Shown: positions 22,218 through 34,533, counted from the stretch's first letter. The stretch is DNA of 64,000 nucleotides from Cloeon dipterum (GCF_949628265.1 NC_088787.1:27580501-27644500), one strand, 5' to 3'. The notes: generated by a model from the sequence alone, not told the origin. A program made the numbers and translations.

Positions 22218-25200
22218 GCTGCTGGAGCTGATCTACTGTAAGACAATAATTGCTGCATACTGTTATTACACGGAGTAACTCTGGTTAGCTGATTGTTGGA
22301 TGGTTTTTCTCGTTTGCGGGATGATCAAATCCATGCTTGGTAATTCAATCTCAGAGTGTGTCTCAAAAATTAATTTCTAAATTTGTAAATTGGTCAATTT
22401 TTTATCACTTGTTGCGTAGCGCAAAAGTGTCGCAGCAATTTTAGCACCATGTTGGTGAGCTACTGAATATTCAGTGAGAGATATCTCAAACAATGTGGGA
22501 TGCATAAACTCTTCAATGTTTTGGATATTTTGAACCTAGCCAAATCAGAAAAAAGTTACGAAATTTTGCTGAATGAAATCATGACACCGACTTTGCTTAA
22601 ATTTTGAAGGGTATGTTAGTATTATTTTGACAGACTTAAAATTTCATACATAATTAAAATTGCTACATAATAAAAACTTATATAAATTTTCATCCTTTTC
22701 TGCATATTGTGTTTAATTGATGCACATTCTGAGAATCTTTCACGCCAGCTTTAAATTAATCATTTGAAAATGTTGCATACTTAGTAATTATGTTTGACGA
22801 AATAGCTTTGGAGCAATCGATTGACTGTTTCAATTGATAAACGGCGTACCAATTAATTTACAAAAGACTGCGCAGCGTTTTGTTGATTCACTTGCATAAT
22901 ACTGTTATGGATTTATGTTTGAAAATACGGTATCTATTTAATCTTCTACTCACGCATGAGCACTACTTCAAACTTCCAACCTCATGTGACAGTTTCATCC
23001 TCATACAGGTAGTGACAAAGTAAGTAATACTGTTATTGAAGTTTAACACTCTAAATACCTCTTTCTCTCTCAAACACATCTCTTGTTGTCGACTTAACAG
23101 ATTTTACTAACAAAGGTTGCCGACAATATTTTCAACCTCTTAAAACCAAATTTCAGAGCTAATCAAATAAAATATCAAGTTCTTGAATATAAATTTTACC
23201 TCTCTATATGATATAAAATGCTAGCATAAGTCGTTATTACAGAGGAAGACCGTATACATATTTTGGAAATTTTAAAATCTAATGCGTTAGTTTGCTACGT
23301 GCCTTCTGAAACAACTTTCATTCATTCGCGGAAGATGGATCTATCTTTTAAAATTGAAAACCTGTTGTTGCTACATGTTAACAGAGAGAAATATTGCGAA
23401 CCCATCACCTGGGCAGCTTATTTTATTTATTAGGTCGCAAAGAACCATGTATCGTTTTGCAAGAATATAAATGCAGAAAATACGTAAAGCGGCAAATGGC
23501 AAATCGATTGACTTGCTATTTGTTGCGCAAAAACAAACCAACAAGAAATTGCGTTTAAATTTAGAGACAATCGCCTCTATCCATTTCATTTGTGATGTTG
23601 CACAGCTTTTTGCACGAGTTTTGAGTTGAAAATGTAATGCGTAATAAATATTAGAAACATCGCTAAACATCAAAGTTTTTGTAGCATTTCTAGTCTCGTT
23701 ATTTAAGCTAGACAAATTTAAAGTACGAAAAGTTTAAATTATTTTAGGTAGACGCACCAATTACTTTCTTTGATCTTCAAATGTAACAATGTCAAACTAA
23801 CTACCAAAACGTTTGTTCTCATTTGTCAAATTTGTATTGTTGTTATTGCTGTATTCATTTTACCGAAAGTTGTAAGTTTGCACTATTATGTAACATGGCA
23901 TACGTGAAATAAAAAATGCGTTAAAATATTAAGATAAATTAAACTATACGTGTGTATTCTTATAACCTTTGCTTCCAGAAGAGTATAACGTCTTCCATCA
24001 TCAAATAATATTTAAATCTAACAATTCACTCTTAAGTTTGGTGTTGTTTTATTAATTTATGTACTCTTCTTGATTGTGGGCCTGCTGTGCCACAAATTTT
24101 TTGTAGGAAAACGCACTCAAAATAAGCTATAATAAAATTATGATCACTTGATCTCAAGTATAGGCAAGCAATTATAACTAGATTGGACTTGAACTGCGGT
24201 AAACCTGATTTTTCACCGACTAACGCAAGAAATTGGTTTTTTCAAACTTGCGAGATTGTTTTCTATTTTTTTTAAGAGGCCTCAAATTTTTAGTTCTATA
24301 TATGTGAATGAACTTCCGTCCTTTGGGATTCAAAGAAATTTGGCTGGCAGCTTTGTTCTTCATTGCATTTTAAGGCCAGAATTAATTAAAATGCCTGAAG
24401 TCGGTACTGAAAATCAAAATAACAGTTTCAAAATTTGATCTCAGAAAAATGTTTTTTTTTATTAGTTCGTGAAAAAAACTTTAAAATTCGGTGCTCTACT
24501 GAGTCGACATACCTGCGCCTCCTGACACGTACATTGCATTTTGCTTTACTAAACAATAAGGAAACTCTTAAGATTCAACGCTTTTTGGAGAAACCCGCAA
24601 AACCAATGAATTTGTGTAGCCTTTCCTGATGTGAACCACTCGTCCTGTGGTGGAAATTTTTTGATTCGAAAATTTAAGCGAAGGAAAATATGGTCCAAAA
24701 TTGTAAAACACTCTTTTCGTTTAATTCATGTGAAATCGGTTTATAGACAGCGCATTGATGAAATAAACCAATCGGTGGGTCACTTGATGGTTTGTGAGTT
24801 TTTAGTTGCTTAATCGAAGAGCAGAAATCTAAATATATGATCTGAAAGCTGATAGTTTCCTATTTTTTACACGTAGAACAAAATTTCACCGCATCACTTT
24901 TATTCCCCAAAAAAAATGTTAAATGAGAATCTTACAGTTCGGTGAGTAAAAAACAGCTTTTTTCCAAATGACTAAATCGGAGCTACATGACCTGATAGTT
25001 TATTCAAAAAGGTTTAAGCGTTTAAGAGCTACAAGTTTAAAGAGGTTTTTAAGCGTTTAAGAGCTACATTTGCCAATTTCCCAGCAACAGACGATAATCA
25101 TTGGACTTTTCCAGAAAGTTAACAATGATTTATCGGCTTCACAATTCGATTATGAATCATTTCCCGTGCTGTATTCAAAAAGGATTTTTAAACTTTTGGA

Positions 25201-25410
25201 GCTCCATAACTCGCAAACTCCGTTGAACCAAAAATATTTCCAAGCTGCTGATGTATATAAACTCATTGGATACATACTACACGATTTCAAAGATTTACAA
25301 AAACTGAAACATCGAATCCTAAGAGATTTATTGTATGGTCTAACCTAACCTCCGCCGACCTCTCTGTAATGCTGCCATAAATCATTCCAATCTTTACTCC
25401 CTTTATTTAG
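22218..25410. other. MTMR10 3' UTR and AT-rich intergenic DNA
   Basis: The first poly(A) signal after the stop is AATAAA at 22669-22674; others follow to about 23.9 kb. The rest is AT-rich. Short plus-strand ORFs follow one another at 24256-24438, 24435-24629, 24631-24813 and 25070-25348, but I recognise no domain and the codons are low-complexity. A motif of 20 bases is repeated at 25014-25033 and 25048-25067. Confidence 0.5.
25014..25067 (+). repeat. Short direct repeat (two copies, spacing about 35)
   Basis: The 19-20 base unit TTAAGCGTTTAAGAGCTACA occurs at about 25014-25033 and again at 25048-25067. A weaker third version, with the same ATTCAAAAAGG lead-in and a GGAGCT end, lies near 25170-25203. 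It looks like a local tandem duplication in AT-rich DNA. Confidence 0.6.
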
Positions 25411-25511
25411 GGTCGGCGTCCCCTGACAATTATAGACCATACATGACCGCGCGTGGCTTCAAGAGAATTCTGGCCTGGATGACGGCACTATTTAAGAAGC
25501 GCAGTAAGTAA
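25411..25511 (+). CDS. Candidate orphan coding exon (terminal or internal), function unknown
   Basis: A good acceptor (pyrimidine-rich CTCCCTTTATTTAG) is followed by about 33 codons of coherent, GC-richer sequence: SASPDNYRPY, then a basic amphipathic MTARGFKRILAW and TALFKKR, then S-K and the stop TAA at 25509-25511. Alternatively a strong donor, GTAAGT, starts at 25504. As a last exon it is supported by AATAAA at 25601-25606 followed by a GT-rich stretch. No upstream partner exon is recognised and the preceding MTMR10 gene already has its stop. I do not recognise the protein. Confidence 0.35.
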
Positions 25512-28500
25512 AAAGGTAAGGGAAGTGAGCACTGAAGTAGCTATTTACTTGTACTTGCGTCTGATTGCCGCGTAGCAAATAATAACTATTCGGTTCAACA
25601 AATAAATGAGTGTGTTCACAAGCAGCGGATGTGTATTCACTCGCTAAAGATTGATTCCCACTTAATTTCGCTCAATGAAAGTTAACCAACATAAGCAATT
25701 TTGCTCAACTCTTTCCCTGATCAGCACACGAAATTGAGAAATTGGCCATTGTGCCGTCACGAGGTAAGGAAGGGCCAACAATCGACGCCAAATGAATGTC
25801 CGCGGGAAGACTGCGCTCTTTAGTTTGGTGTCGCGCCAGTGTGTCGGCCAAGCTGAATGCAAGTCAATGGACGCACGCGGCGCAACGTGAAAAATACGGC
25901 CCATCATTAAGGTAGCAGCAGGCACTTAAGCGCTTTTTAATGCCCTGCTAAAGGTTTGATCGTTTGAGCTGTTCATTATGAATGAGATATTATTTGTCAA
26001 AGTAAGATGCACCCAAGCAGAAAAACAGCCTCCACCAATCGAACAATAAAATTTGTAGCAAATAAGTGATAAATGTAAAGAAAAAATATTAATCAATCAC
26101 CGATTCAAGGGTATAAAGGTTTTGCTTGCAATATTACTTGATCAAAAACAATCAACCGTGAAACAATCCAAAATAGTTTTCTATTTAATATATATTTATT
26201 TAGCTATTAAGTAACTATAGAAGAGCAAGCCTTAATCTTTTATTCAAATTGTGTCTTTCTTGACATACGAGACACCTGAACGTCCCACTTAAAGCTGCCA
26301 GATAAAAACCTTAAAAAGTTCATGCTTGAATTAATCTGAATGTCCGCACTGGATAGCCAACGCGGTGAAAAACGACTTTTAGCCCTTTTAGAATTTTTCC
26401 ACGGTGCATAATATTATTTAAAACACGACGGGGGTTCTTGCCTAGAGGCTGCAGCAACAGCAGGAATTATTACAACGTTAAGAAAAGGAAGCAATCGCAC
26501 CCACTGCTTTGATATATTTACAAACAATAGCAAAAGGAAGCGCAGAGGTCCTGCTGCTTCGCTCCATACATGAGCGTCCCAGTGAGCAATATTTTCTCTT
26601 CTCTTGACTTTTCTAAGCGCGGGATGAATGAAGAAGCCATGGGGGGAGAAGCAAAAGGGACATAAATTTCATGTCATTTTATTAATGCACCTGTTTTGTG
26701 AACAAAATGTCATCAACAGTTACTTACACGCCATTTTCTATACAAATAGAAAAATAGTAGACCTTTAGGCGATAAAAAAACGCGTCAGAGAAATGTGAGA
26801 ACTTGCTGCAGGCTTTCCAAAGAAGCGTCTTAAAGCTGCTGTTTGAACTCCTTAGAGAAAATTAATATTCCAAGCACCTCGTGGACATTTTATTGATTGA
26901 AAAATTGATAATGGTGAGTATAATGAACGAAGCATCATCCGCACGTTCAAGTCGGGAGCTGTTTGTGATTCGCTCCGCTTCCGAAACGGCCCCAGGCGTA
27001 AAACGCACCCGTGAGAAACTGGCCTGCCGAGCGGGCTGCCTACTAGCCGCACCATCATCCTGAAAAATCTGCTCGAAGACACACATAACGACATCCAATT
27101 CCTATAGTGTGTATTCCTTGAATGGCGATTGATGCTGTGCCGCCTGCAGGTTGAAAAATATTGTTTTCAACTGCACGCAAAACATTTTCCCTAACAATTG
27201 GTGCAGTCGATTTATTACACAATTAGGTTTTTAACTTTTCATACTTAATTATTTTAACTAATTATCAATCACTACGCACTAATATTGAAAATCATTACAA
27301 CATTAAAAGTATGGTGGCGAAGTTTCCTGGTTCATAATAATTTCGTTTCGGTTTTTACTTTTAAGAGTTTTAATCTAGGTCATATATGATATTCTTGTTC
27401 GCATTTTTCCATTTTTTACTTCTTTTTATCCTTGTCCGAGGACCTGGAGCTACATAGTCGACTGGGAGGCTTTCCAGCAGGCGGTCCCTCTTCCTTCTAC
27501 CAACAACACGCATGTTGCTAAACTTCTATGTGATCTAACGACAATCGGTGTATACAACATGCCCCTTGGACAATCCCCCTATCTAGGACAATTTTTTTTA
27601 TCCAGAACTTCTTTCTTCTACAAAACTATTAATTTTGAAAAGTAACAATAAATTAAACAGTTAATGGATTAAAGGTAACTGCCGAAAATACATGAAAGAA
27701 TCAACGTCCTATTGTCCTCATTTCCTGTTTCTCGCCTTTGTTGCAAATTCAAGGAAAGCTGAACGTTAATATTGTCCGCATTTTGTAAAACTTAAAACGA
27801 CAAGACCACCGTCATTGAAGATCACCCACTATGTTTATTGTTAGCACCTTTATATCCATAACGGGGAAACCGCCGACTATACTTCGATCGTTGGCGTATG
27901 GACTCTGTTAGAAGTGAATCTTTGACGAAAATTTCTCGCCATATAGTCAATGAAAAATACCCATCCGATCTGTCATTATGATGATCACTAGAAGTAAATT
28001 TTCACCGCGTAACATAAGACGCATACTTTCAAAACATAAAGGTACGTTTTACAGAATTTGTCCTTTATAAAAGCGATTAACCGTGAAAGAAGGGTGTCGA
28101 ATTAACACGCGTATTTTTATGTGCCTTGTACATATATGTTTATGTTTTTGTGTGAACTTGGTTTTCAAATAATGTGACTGAAGGATCACACATTAAAAAA
28201 TAAACAACTCAAGGGGACTGCACTCAGATCTATGGCTACTTTATGATTGGTCTCCCATTCTTTGTTCATCTTTTGCCTGGCCAGTATTTTGGAGCAGCTT
28301 TTTAAACGAGGCTAATGCTCTATGGGATTAAAGGAGAATTGTATAGGATTCAAAATACGGAATAGAGAAAAAACAACGATGCATTCCTTTAGTGAGCAGT
28401 AAACTTTTATATTGCTAGAGAAAGGATCACACGTCAATTTTCCAGAATGCGTCCTGAAGGAGTGAGTTAGTCAAAGATTTATTGCTTTATTGCTCCCTCT

Positions 28501-29192
28501 CGTGGGGTTGTTGACGAGTAACGAGTTGGGCGCGTGAGCAGCACACTGACATCGGAATCCTCGGCCTTTAGGGAAAATAAGTGGACAGGCTGAAGGGTGA
28601 AGACCTTAATAAAAAATTTTAAACAGATAAAATTTAACGTTATTCTAATGTGTGAAAAGCGATCGTAAGGGGTTCCTCACTGGACTTTGCATTTAATAGC
28701 CTCTTTATGTTGTATTTCAACGGGAAGTGAAAAGGGGTCATTGTGACCCTCTAAGTCATTAATCTTTTCCGGGGGTATTTTCTTTTTACACTTATAACCA
28801 TAAAATAGCACATGATTCATCGGAAGAATGCGACAGGTCAGGCCTTTTCGTGAAGTTTATATTTAAACCCTTAAAAATAAATACGTGCTGATCTTGATGA
28901 ATTCAAGATATGTGTCTAAAAATCTGATACATGATATACAATACTATTTTTCATTCTCATATTTAAAATTTGACAATTATACAATTTAAAGCCGATACTG
29001 ATCAAGTGATCAGAATACAGCGAACGTTATTTTATTTTTTTATTTTTTATTTATTTAGTTATCATTTGGTTGGCAAGCGTATAGAAAAGAGGCATTCACA
29101 GAAGCAAACACGCTCATAATATCGTTTCACTGTTCCTTGACGCCATTAAAAGGTCCGAAATCTGAATATTAAGAAATAAGTTATGCGAACAG
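25512..29192. other. Gene-free interval with GC-richer islands
   Basis: Islands at about 25,740-25,920 and 26,930-27,110 are GC/CpG-richer and have overlapping ORFs on both strands, which I read as composition effects. A short stretch at 27,413-27,450 (CTTTTTATCCTTGTCCGAGGA) matches the A-tailed end of the retroposon pair at 29.2 and 31.5 kb and may be a fragment of it. Nothing else is supported. Confidence 0.4.
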
Positions 29193-29634
29193 TTTTTTTT
29201 TTTTTGCTCTTTTTATCCCTGTCTGAGGATCGGAGGACCGGGAAGGGCGCGCACTGCACTAGCACGAATGCTGAAACCCGGGTCCCAATAACACCGTGAA
29301 CGGATAACATGGGCACACCAGGCCGCACAGGGACCCAGCCCATTCAAGGGCCACTTGCCTCAGCACCGAGGACTGCATTGAAACGTTAGACATTCGTCCC
29401 GTGAAGCCAAATCACGCATGCTGGAAAGGTGCAAACCAGCAAGTAGCGAGTCGGCGCCGGTGCGCCTCCCAGCCCGTTGAGCAATTTGAGCATTTCATCG
29501 AGTCACTAAACTAACCACTTTTTGCCATCTCTGACATTGGGTAGCCAGTATTAGATCTCCGAACTGCTCAAATACCTCCCATTGCTTTGACACTCCTGAG
29601 AGTGCCTTAACAATGCGAGCCAACGGGCTGGTAA
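29193..29634 (-). mobile_element. A-tailed retroposon-like element, copy 1 (minus orientation)
   Basis: This GC-rich block of about 440 bases begins with a 13-base poly-T run (29193-29205), the poly-A tail when read on the minus strand. It contains CTCTTTTTATCCCTGTC, CATTCGTCCCGTGAAGCC and CTGGAAAGGTGCAAACCAGCAAGTAGCGAG, and ends near GCCAACGGGCTGG. The same sequence recurs inverted at 31541-31948 with high identity by eye. A poly-A end and no long ORF suggest a SINE-like or 5'-truncated non-LTR element. No clear target-site duplication is visible. Confidence 0.7.
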
Positions 29635-29995
29635 ACAGTTTTAATTATTATTTACTCTTTACGTAAAACCAGCATAATTGAAGTGCCGCTATAAGGGGGT
29701 AGTTTGCTGCTCAAGAAATACACCCTCTGTGCTTTGTTTACGGGCACTACAAAAAAGTGCTAAGGATACTGAACCAGAATCGTTATCCTTGAACCCAAAA
29801 ATCCTTGAGGAAACAAAAGAGGTTACCAAAAAGCCTGCCATTATTGTTTTCAGCAGAACAGTTTCATTCGTGTAGTCAGAATAATAAGCGGAAACGCTCA
29901 ATTTTTTTATTCGGCGTCGGGTGAAAGTGAGATGGATTGTCGGTGCGGGCAGCGAGTGTGATTGCCTCGGCCGGATGCTGTCGTTCATAGGAACA
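29635..29995. other. Spacer between the retroposon copy and the candidate exon
   Basis: AT-rich DNA at 29,635-29,900 turns GC-richer at about 29,920. Opposing ORFs at 29689-30129 (-) and 29678-29875 (+) cover each other and look incidental. Confidence 0.3.
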
Positions 29996-30104
29996 ATGCC
30001 TCCGCCACCGCCCTGGCACGGATATGAGCTGCAGTTCCACGCCTCTGCACCGCATACGCAACCAACCACCTTGAACACAATGGCACCAACCAGCTCACAC
30101 CTTT
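29996..30104 (+). CDS. Candidate first coding exon, function unknown
   Basis: An ATG in a good context (GGAACAATGCC) opens 36 codons starting MPPPPPWHGYELQFHASAP, rich in P, T, H and S, and ends at a GTAAGG donor (30105) in phase 1. Its composition resembles the disordered N-terminus of RNA-binding or transcription proteins, but I recognise no family. It lies in a GC-richer island (29,920-30,110). Downstream exons are not identified in this window. Confidence 0.3.
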
Positions 30105-31540
30105 GTAAGGAAACTTTGCCCTGGCGCAACAGTTCAAAATTTTACTCAATTCATTATGCAAATTGAAACTTAACAAATCAGCCAGATATGCAACTACTTG
30201 AACAGTCTTTGGCGCGTTTTGATTTGGAAAGTTAAATGTTTTAACTTAAACTTTGCAATTATATATAAATTTAGAAACAAAAGAGAGAGCGCCGACCAAT
30301 CATCAGGGGAATTTTTTCATGGTTTTCTTTCAATGAATATATTTATCGTGTTTCCTGACATTTTTCAATTAAAAATGACCGTATTTATTTTCAATGTTAA
30401 AAGTGTGTTCACTTTGCTTTGATTACTTTCACATAAATATACTCGCTGAAAAGCAGAAGCACGCGAGGTTGTCATATTTGCCAGAACAATTAAATATACG
30501 CGTCATTTAGAAGAGGAAATTGTATACAATTATCTCAAAAATTAAAACGCTATATGAACTAAAATTTTCAATTTAAAATTTTAAAGTGATTTAAGCAAAA
30601 ATGCATTTTTTTCTAATCAATTCTTATTTTCCAAAAATCGTCGAGGTGCAAGTCATTTTTCTCTAAAGAGCGAGTGTAATTGGTCAGGTGCGAAATAAAC
30701 AAGGCTACTTTGCTTCCTCCATTTCAAAAGAAAACATGCAAAAAGCTATCTTTTGTGCAGAATAAATTTATATGGTCAGTGAAGCATTGAAAACGAGCAA
30801 AAAGCTGTGTGCTTTTCGCACAAAAGAACAATTGCAATTAATGATTATCCACAAGCAATTTAGTTTCGAGAGTGATTTTTCTGTTAAAAAAGCAGGTGCG
30901 TTGTGAAAAAGACGCACAACTTTCAAAAATCGGCTAGAGGTAAAAAATAAAATGGTGTCAGCGTGTGCAAAATTGAAAAGTGAACAACGGTATTAATTAA
31001 TATTATACAGTTTATTGTTCGCGATTTACTAAATAACATTCAAAGAATATCATCAATGAAGTAAAGATTAACACAGAGTCAAAAAATGACAGGCAAAAAC
31101 TGCATGATCGCGTGAAACAAAATATTGAGTCAACGTTGTCATGTGTGCGTAGATAAAATTAATAAATTAAATTAATTAATTACAAAAATGTTATTTCTAA
31201 CAAATTTCAAGGTTGGTTGATATTTTAATACTTTATTGACACGCGTCATACTCGATTTGCGTCAAAAATTAGAATAAATCTCACGTGACCGTGAAATCGC
31301 ACAATGACTCAACATTAGTAAACAGGCAAATAATTTTCATGGAAAAAAAAATAAAACAGCGGGATTCAATTTATGTGTTGTTGGTCAATCAATACCCCAC
31401 AAATTCCAATTTTCTCTTTAAAATGTTTTTCATTTCAAACCACGGATTTTAATGTACAACCAAGTTTAATTTTTACGGCAAGCAGCTAATAGAGATCCGA
31501 GTATTGAGAAATTGCTAGAAACAATATTCCCCATGCGTGA
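30105..31540. other. AT-rich gene-free interval
   Basis: Strongly AT-rich with short ORFs only. I see no gene, RNA gene or organised repeat here. Confidence 0.5.
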
Positions 31541-31948
31541 AACCAGCCCGTTGGCTCGCATTGTTAAGGCACTCTCAGGAGTGTCAAAGCAATGTGAGGT
31601 AATTGAGCTGTTCGGAGATCTAATACTGGCTACCCAATGTCAGAAATGGCAAAAAAGTGGTTAGTTTAGTGACTCGAAATGCTCAAATTGCTCAACGGGC
31701 TGGGAGGCGCACCGGCGCCGACTCGCTACTTGCTGGTTTGCACCTTTCCAGCATGCGTGATTTGGCTTCACGGGACGAATGTCTAGCGTTTCAATGCAGT
31801 CCTCGGTGCGGAGGCAAGTGGCCCTTGAGTGGGCTGGGTCCGTGTTATCCGTTCGCGGTGTTATTGGGACCCGGGTTTCAGCATTCGTGCTAGTGCAGTG
31901 CGCGCCCTTCCCGGTCCTCGGACAGGGATAAAAAGAGCAAAAAAAAAG
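31541..31948 (+). mobile_element. A-tailed retroposon-like element, copy 2 (plus orientation)
   Basis: This is the reverse-complement partner of 29193-29634. It starts near AACCAGCCCGTTGGCTCGC, runs through CACGGGACGAATGTCTAGCG, and ends at GGACAGGGATAAAAAGAGC followed by a poly-A run (31939-31948). It is about 30 bases shorter than copy 1. The ORF at 31657-31893 lies wholly inside it and has no family features, so I do not call it a gene. Together the copies form an inverted repeat with arms of about 0.4 kb and a spacer of about 1.9 kb. Confidence 0.7.
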
Positions 31949-32742
31949 AATTAAAAATCCTCTCTCCCTTTTTCATTTTATTCAAGAACCTTTGTAAACT
32001 AAAATAATGTTTCATGTGCTTGTGACTCCTAATTTAGTTCTTTAGCAGCTCCACCTTGTTTTGTTTGCTAAGTTAATTTTAATTGGATTTCATTAATTTA
32101 TATTCTGTTGTAATCTTTGCTTACACAGTGTGCCCCCTAGTCATGATTGCGTATTATTTTGAATTGAGAATAAAAAAAAGTAAAAGGGTTAATTTTTAAT
32201 GTTATTTTTTAGAACCTCTGCACAGCACTTCCCGTGGGATGTGAGCTCACTGGGTAGAGTTCCCAATAACAAGTATACAGCACGTCTGGAAATAGTAAAT
32301 GATGCGGTATTTTTCAAACCCGCGGATCTATTTATCTTCTGATATTGTGGAGAATTGTTTCAACTTTCAAAGATATATAGCTACTATTTTCTTAGCACAT
32401 ATGCTCCAAAGAAAATCAATTTTCGGTGTGTTCAAAGATAAAAGCTGGAGCAGTGGCACAGAGTCACAAATCATGTTATGAAAAAGGGGTTGTTAGTGGA
32501 GATGATGCGAAGACAGCAATTGGGACTCTTGGAAAGGTTTAGTTTGTAGTTTCTCACAAAATTGTTGGTGCTCAGAGGCGGCGAAACTATAAAAATGAAT
32601 TTTCCAGATTTACCGATGCTCCAAGGCTTATTTTTGTGTATAGCACCCAGCACCAATAGCACCCAGTAGAGTTGTGAGCTGAACAATTAAACGTCTTTGC
32701 CCCCCCGTAGCTCACATAAATTGTCACATAAAATTTTCAGTA
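31949..32742. other. AT-rich gene-free interval
   Basis: No supported feature. Short ORFs at 32299-32481 (+) and 32471-32686 (-) have no recognisable content. Confidence 0.45.
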
Positions 32743-33072
32743 ATGCTTATTCTTCATGGTCGCACAAGGGAAGTTGATCAATCTATTTATTGCCTTACCT
32801 CAAAACATGACTGTTTTTAAACTCCTCACGACTTTGCTGTGGATGGAAGGACGTATTTGTGTGTGAAGGCAGGAGAAGATACATGTTGGATTATTGAGGA
32901 TGACAGTTCAGAATTGGAAAGCTATTTGTCAAGTGCCAGAAATGAGGGAAAATTGAGTTGTTTGCAAGTATTTCAAAGCAAATTCTGTTTCATCTCATGG
33001 CTTGGTCATTTTCAAGAAGTGGCAAAAGCTGTCAATAAGAATAAAATCAAATCTATCCATTATTTGAGCTAA
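32743..33072 (+). pseudogene. Decayed ORF of unknown family, one in-frame stop
   Basis: From an ATG at 32743 the same frame runs to TAG/TAA at 33072, interrupted by a single TAA near 32818. The 5' part reads MLILHGRTREVDQSIYCLTS. After the stop come HDFAVDGRTYLCVKAGED, WIIEDDSSELESYLSS and QSKFCFISWLGHFQEV. The composition is protein-like and the frame is conserved for 110 codons, so a broken gene or transposon fragment is plausible. An acceptor-like TTTTCAG lies immediately upstream. I cannot assign a family. Confidence 0.35.
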
Positions 33073-34123
33073 TTTGTCGCGGCCAAGTATTTCAATAATT
33101 CTATAATTAATTCCCGTTTCATATAATCGCCGATGCTGGTTTTAGTGTCATGAAAATTAAAATAATCTAGACCTAGAGATATTCACCCCTTTTATTAATT
33201 TGTTATTTTGATTTATGAGAAGGCCGCCAGAGCAGAATAGGACTATCTCTTGTTATTTCCCCGGCACCGTGGTCTCAATTCGTCCCTTAAAATTAATTCA
33301 TTTAATTTGAAAAGCGTATCCCAGCATACAACAAGTCGGACAGCCCCCAAATACAAATAGACTTGTCATTGCAATGAAATAATCAAATTTATGTTCATTT
33401 AGATTCAAAAGCATGTATCAGCCCGCACTCGATATCCAAAGCATCACTTAAATTCTAACATTGCAAGTACACGCGCTCAATAATGCGAGCTAACCTATTG
33501 GTTATTTAACACAAATACATATTTATCATTCAAAATGTATTTGAGTGAGCTAAAAAATATGCTTGACCTTTTTCCCCTTGGATGTTGTTTTCAGTCGCAG
33601 AATGGTTTTTTTCCCATGAGTTGCTGGGATGATTCAGGATTGGGACAATAGGCCAGGAGCTCAAAGAGGCTGTAAACTCATTATTTATCATCAGCATTGG
33701 CCTCTGGCACATAGGACGGACGGCCCGCACAGCAGGCTTGTTTGAAAAATAGGAGGATTAATGGAATCGAAAACTTTTTCGGGCACCCTACCATGCTTTG
33801 TCAAAGAAAAAATCTATTTTTAAAGCTTTAAAAGAAAAGCCGCCTACAGGTGTGTGTGTGTGTGTGTGTGTGTTCAGGAAGATATTTCGATTTTATACAT
33901 CTCACTTTGCCTCGGGTTTCTCTCAAAAAATCTGTGTGCAGTACCTGAATATTGTAAAAAAAGCAAACACAAACAGATGCCGAAATTTTTGTGTGGAATG
34001 ACAAGACGCGGAAAAATATTTTCTCTCCAATTTTCATAAAAAATCAAATTGGTTACAGTGGGTTTTATTTATTATATTTTTGTTGAGCGTCTTAAGGAAT
34101 AGGTCGATTATAAGGATAGAGCA
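33073..34123. other. Gene-free interval with a (GT)n microsatellite
   Basis: AT-rich. The only organised feature is the dinucleotide run at 33850-33873; ORFs across it are artefacts of the repeat. Confidence 0.5.
33850..33873 (+). repeat. (GT)n microsatellite
   Basis: About 12 uninterrupted GT units. Confidence 0.95.
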
Positions 34124-34533
34124 ATGGCAGGAATTCGCTACTGGAGATCGCATACCCCACTAGAATCCGCAAGACCATGGTTTGAAAAATTTAACCTTCT
34201 TCCTCTCTTCTCCTTATATCTGATGCGGAGTGCTGCGAATTCGTTCGACGCCACCCTCATTACTTCCAGCAAGTCAAAGAGATACACAACTATAATACCC
34301 GATCCAGAAATTTGTAATACGTTCCCGCACAAGTATCATCAGCGGCGGAGCGAAATCCTGAAGTGTATATGCTAAACTTGTATAATCGAATTCCGTTGGC
34401 GATTCGTAATGTGGAACAGCAAGAATAGTTCGAAAGAAAGCTCAAATCATTTGTGTACCGGAACAAATTTTATAATATGAATGAATTTCAAAACTTTAAA
34501 TGTGATGATATTTAGTATTATGTGATCTATATG
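34124..34533 (+). mobile_element. Decayed non-LTR retrotransposon 3' end (post-RT region)
   Basis: Two frames together look like the region after the reverse transcriptase domain of a CR1/Jockey-type ORF2. The first (34124-34375) has GIRYWRSH and LLPLFSLYLMRSAAN. After a frame change near 34369, the second has LNLYNRIPLAIRNVEQQE, an in-frame stop, then FERKLKSFVYRNKFYNMNEF. LYNRIP followed by FxxxLKxF is the usual tail pattern of these elements. The frameshift and stop show it is dead. An AT-rich tail follows to about 34,620. Confidence 0.55.

Noticed and set aside
24256..25348. Run of plus-strand ORFs as a possible decayed gene
   Set aside because: No family motif, low-complexity codons, and no consistent splice phases between them.
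29689..30129. 146-codon minus ORF
   Set aside because: No family features; overlaps the better-supported plus-strand exon candidate and depends on GC content.
31657..31893. ORF in retroposon copy 2
   Set aside because: Lies wholly within the repeat, is not kept open in copy 1, and has no RT or other domain.
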